5,597 bases of DNA. Source: an uncultured Chloroflexota bacterium (GTDB taxonomy: Bacteria; Chloroflexota; Dehalococcoidia; SAR202; UBA11138). The stretch's first letter is position 1. Each line of letters starts with the position of its first letter. Location of the stretch: the NCBI GenBank assembly GCA_913046025.1, contig CAJWRP010000188.1, positions 1-5,597 of the forward strand. Direction: 5' to 3'. The notes beneath the pieces are model-generated. The model was not told where the DNA came from. It saw only the letters and a list, made by a program, of their open reading frames with translations, and did not search any database. This document shows positions 4,907-5,597 of this stretch, one piece after another. Both the position numbers and the translations under genes were made by a program.

Positions 4907-5557
4907 TTACTGCCCAGCCGACAACCGCTCAACGAGAACAACGGGCAAATTTACCGCTCGCATCTTATCTTGAGTGGCCCGAATATCGTATTCGACGCGG
5001 TGATGAACGATGGAGGATGGATCGGAGTCATATATGGCAAAGCTGGCCCTGGGATCGCCATCCCTGGGCTGACCAACGGAGCCAGGATTAATAATAAGCC
5101 TGTCACTGTTCAACGCCTGTTCCTCGTCTAACGGAAATTCTACGAAGGTCACTTCTTCTTCGCTCGTTGGATGGCAAATAAATGGTATGTGTGAGTGGCC
5201 TAGCAGGCACCAGAATGTATCGAAGTACCGGAAGCTAGCCAGCGCTGTCCTCTGGGAAACAACGTATTCCCATACCGGGTCCCGTGGGCTTCCGTGGACC
5301 AGTGTGAATTCATCGAATTCCAGCCTGAGTTCCTGATCTTCGATGAATTTGGCCTGTTCAAGTGACAATTGGCCAGACGTCCAGGAGTTGGCTTCCGAGG
5401 CGTAGGGATTAAAGTCGTCAAGGCTTATCTTGCCCACGCTCGCTAGATCGTGGTTGCCTGCCACTGCCCGATGGGGTCTTCCCATCAATATATCTACGAC
5501 GGCTGAAGGGTCCGGACCATAGCCAATCAGATCACCCAGAGACCAGATTTCGTCGAA
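4907..5557 (-). CDS. Calcineurin-like metallophosphoesterase (N-terminus damaged)
   Basis: This is a cytoplasmic metal-dependent phosphoesterase of the small calcineurin-like (Metallophos_2, YfcE/MJ0936-type) group. Motifs in order are WSLGDLIGYGPDP (metal-bridging Asp), AVAGNHD (metal and phosphate binding), LVHGSPRDPVWEY (metal His) and LLGHSHIPF (the G-H-x-H metal motif), followed by INPGSVGQPRDGDP, which is typical of the group. The first motif, D-x-H near the N-terminus, is missing: the frame opens only at FDEIW (5557), just after an in-frame stop at 5558-5560. Upstream, a second frame reads ILTDST (within 5547-5564), and one extra T would join them as LTDFDEIWSLGD. From 5557 to the stop there are 216 residues, so about 20 are missing from a usual length near 240. 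Targets of such enzymes (phosphodiesters, nucleotides) vary too widely to name one. Confidence 0.85.
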   Translation of the reverse strand, partial: FDEIWSLGDLIGYGPDPSAVVDILMGRPHRAVAGNHDLASVGKISLDDFNPYASEANSWTSGQLSLEQAKFIEDQELRLEFDEFTLVHGSPRDPVWEYVVSQRTALASFRYFDTFWCLLGHSHIPFICHPTSEEEVTFVEFPLDEEQALNSDRLIINPGSVGQPRDGDPRASFAIYDSDPSSIVHHRVEYDIRATQDKMRAVNLPVVLVERLSAGQ

Positions 5558-5597
5558 TCAGTAAGGATGGGTTCGCCATCGAGTCCTATTTGTCAGA

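Noticed and set aside
5306..5320. Palindromic GAATTC-ATC-GAATTC inside the phosphatase gene
   Set aside because: It encodes the repeated Glu-Phe-Asp-Glu-Phe and sits deep inside a coding region, so codon content explains it.
5548..5557. Third copy of the TTCGTCGAA core seen at 1278 and 4014
   Set aside because: It lies within the phosphatase coding sequence (Phe-Asp-Glu) without the flanking symmetric bases, so it was not counted as a regulatory site.

Overview
The window holds seven protein-coding loci and no RNA gene, CRISPR array or insertion sequence that I can see. Five loci lie on the minus strand from about 3810 down to 1. One gene on the plus strand (4005-4793) diverges from them. 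A seventh, on the minus strand, runs in from the right edge and converges on it. Protein style, moderate GC content and the mix of catabolic families fit an uncultivated bacterium, possibly of the Chloroflexota (marine SAR202-like Dehalococcoidia). That placement is an impression from protein style, not a phylogenetic result.

The minus-strand block, read in its own direction, encodes a flavin reductase-like FMN-binding protein (broken by a frameshift), a small alpha/beta-hydrolase carboxylesterase, a D-2-hydroxyacid dehydrogenase, an HpcH/HpaI-type class II aldolase, and the N-terminus of a zinc alcohol dehydrogenase. The last three are spaced 63 and 27 bases apart, each with a Shine-Dalgarno sequence, and look like one transcription unit with a likely promoter just upstream of the dehydrogenase. 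Together they could split a hydroxy-oxo-acid by retro-aldol cleavage and then interconvert the aldehyde/alcohol and oxo-acid/hydroxy-acid products. The substrate cannot be read from the sequence.

The 194-base divergent gap (3811-4004) carries a perfect 9-base inverted repeat whose arms each contain a -10-like GATAAT facing outward. On its right is a 262-residue protein I do not recognise: alternating strands and helices, eight apparent beta-strands and a strongly acidic tail. It ends at a hairpin that can serve as a terminator in both directions. Beyond that is a calcineurin-like metallophosphatase whose N-terminus is damaged at the right edge.

Three genes are broken: the alcohol dehydrogenase abruptly at about 306, the flavin protein by an apparent one-base loss at about 3337, and the phosphatase by an apparent one-base loss at about 5557. 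Two of the breaks are near the window ends. Together they look more like draft-assembly or amplification artefacts than three independent pseudogenes, but the sequence alone cannot decide.
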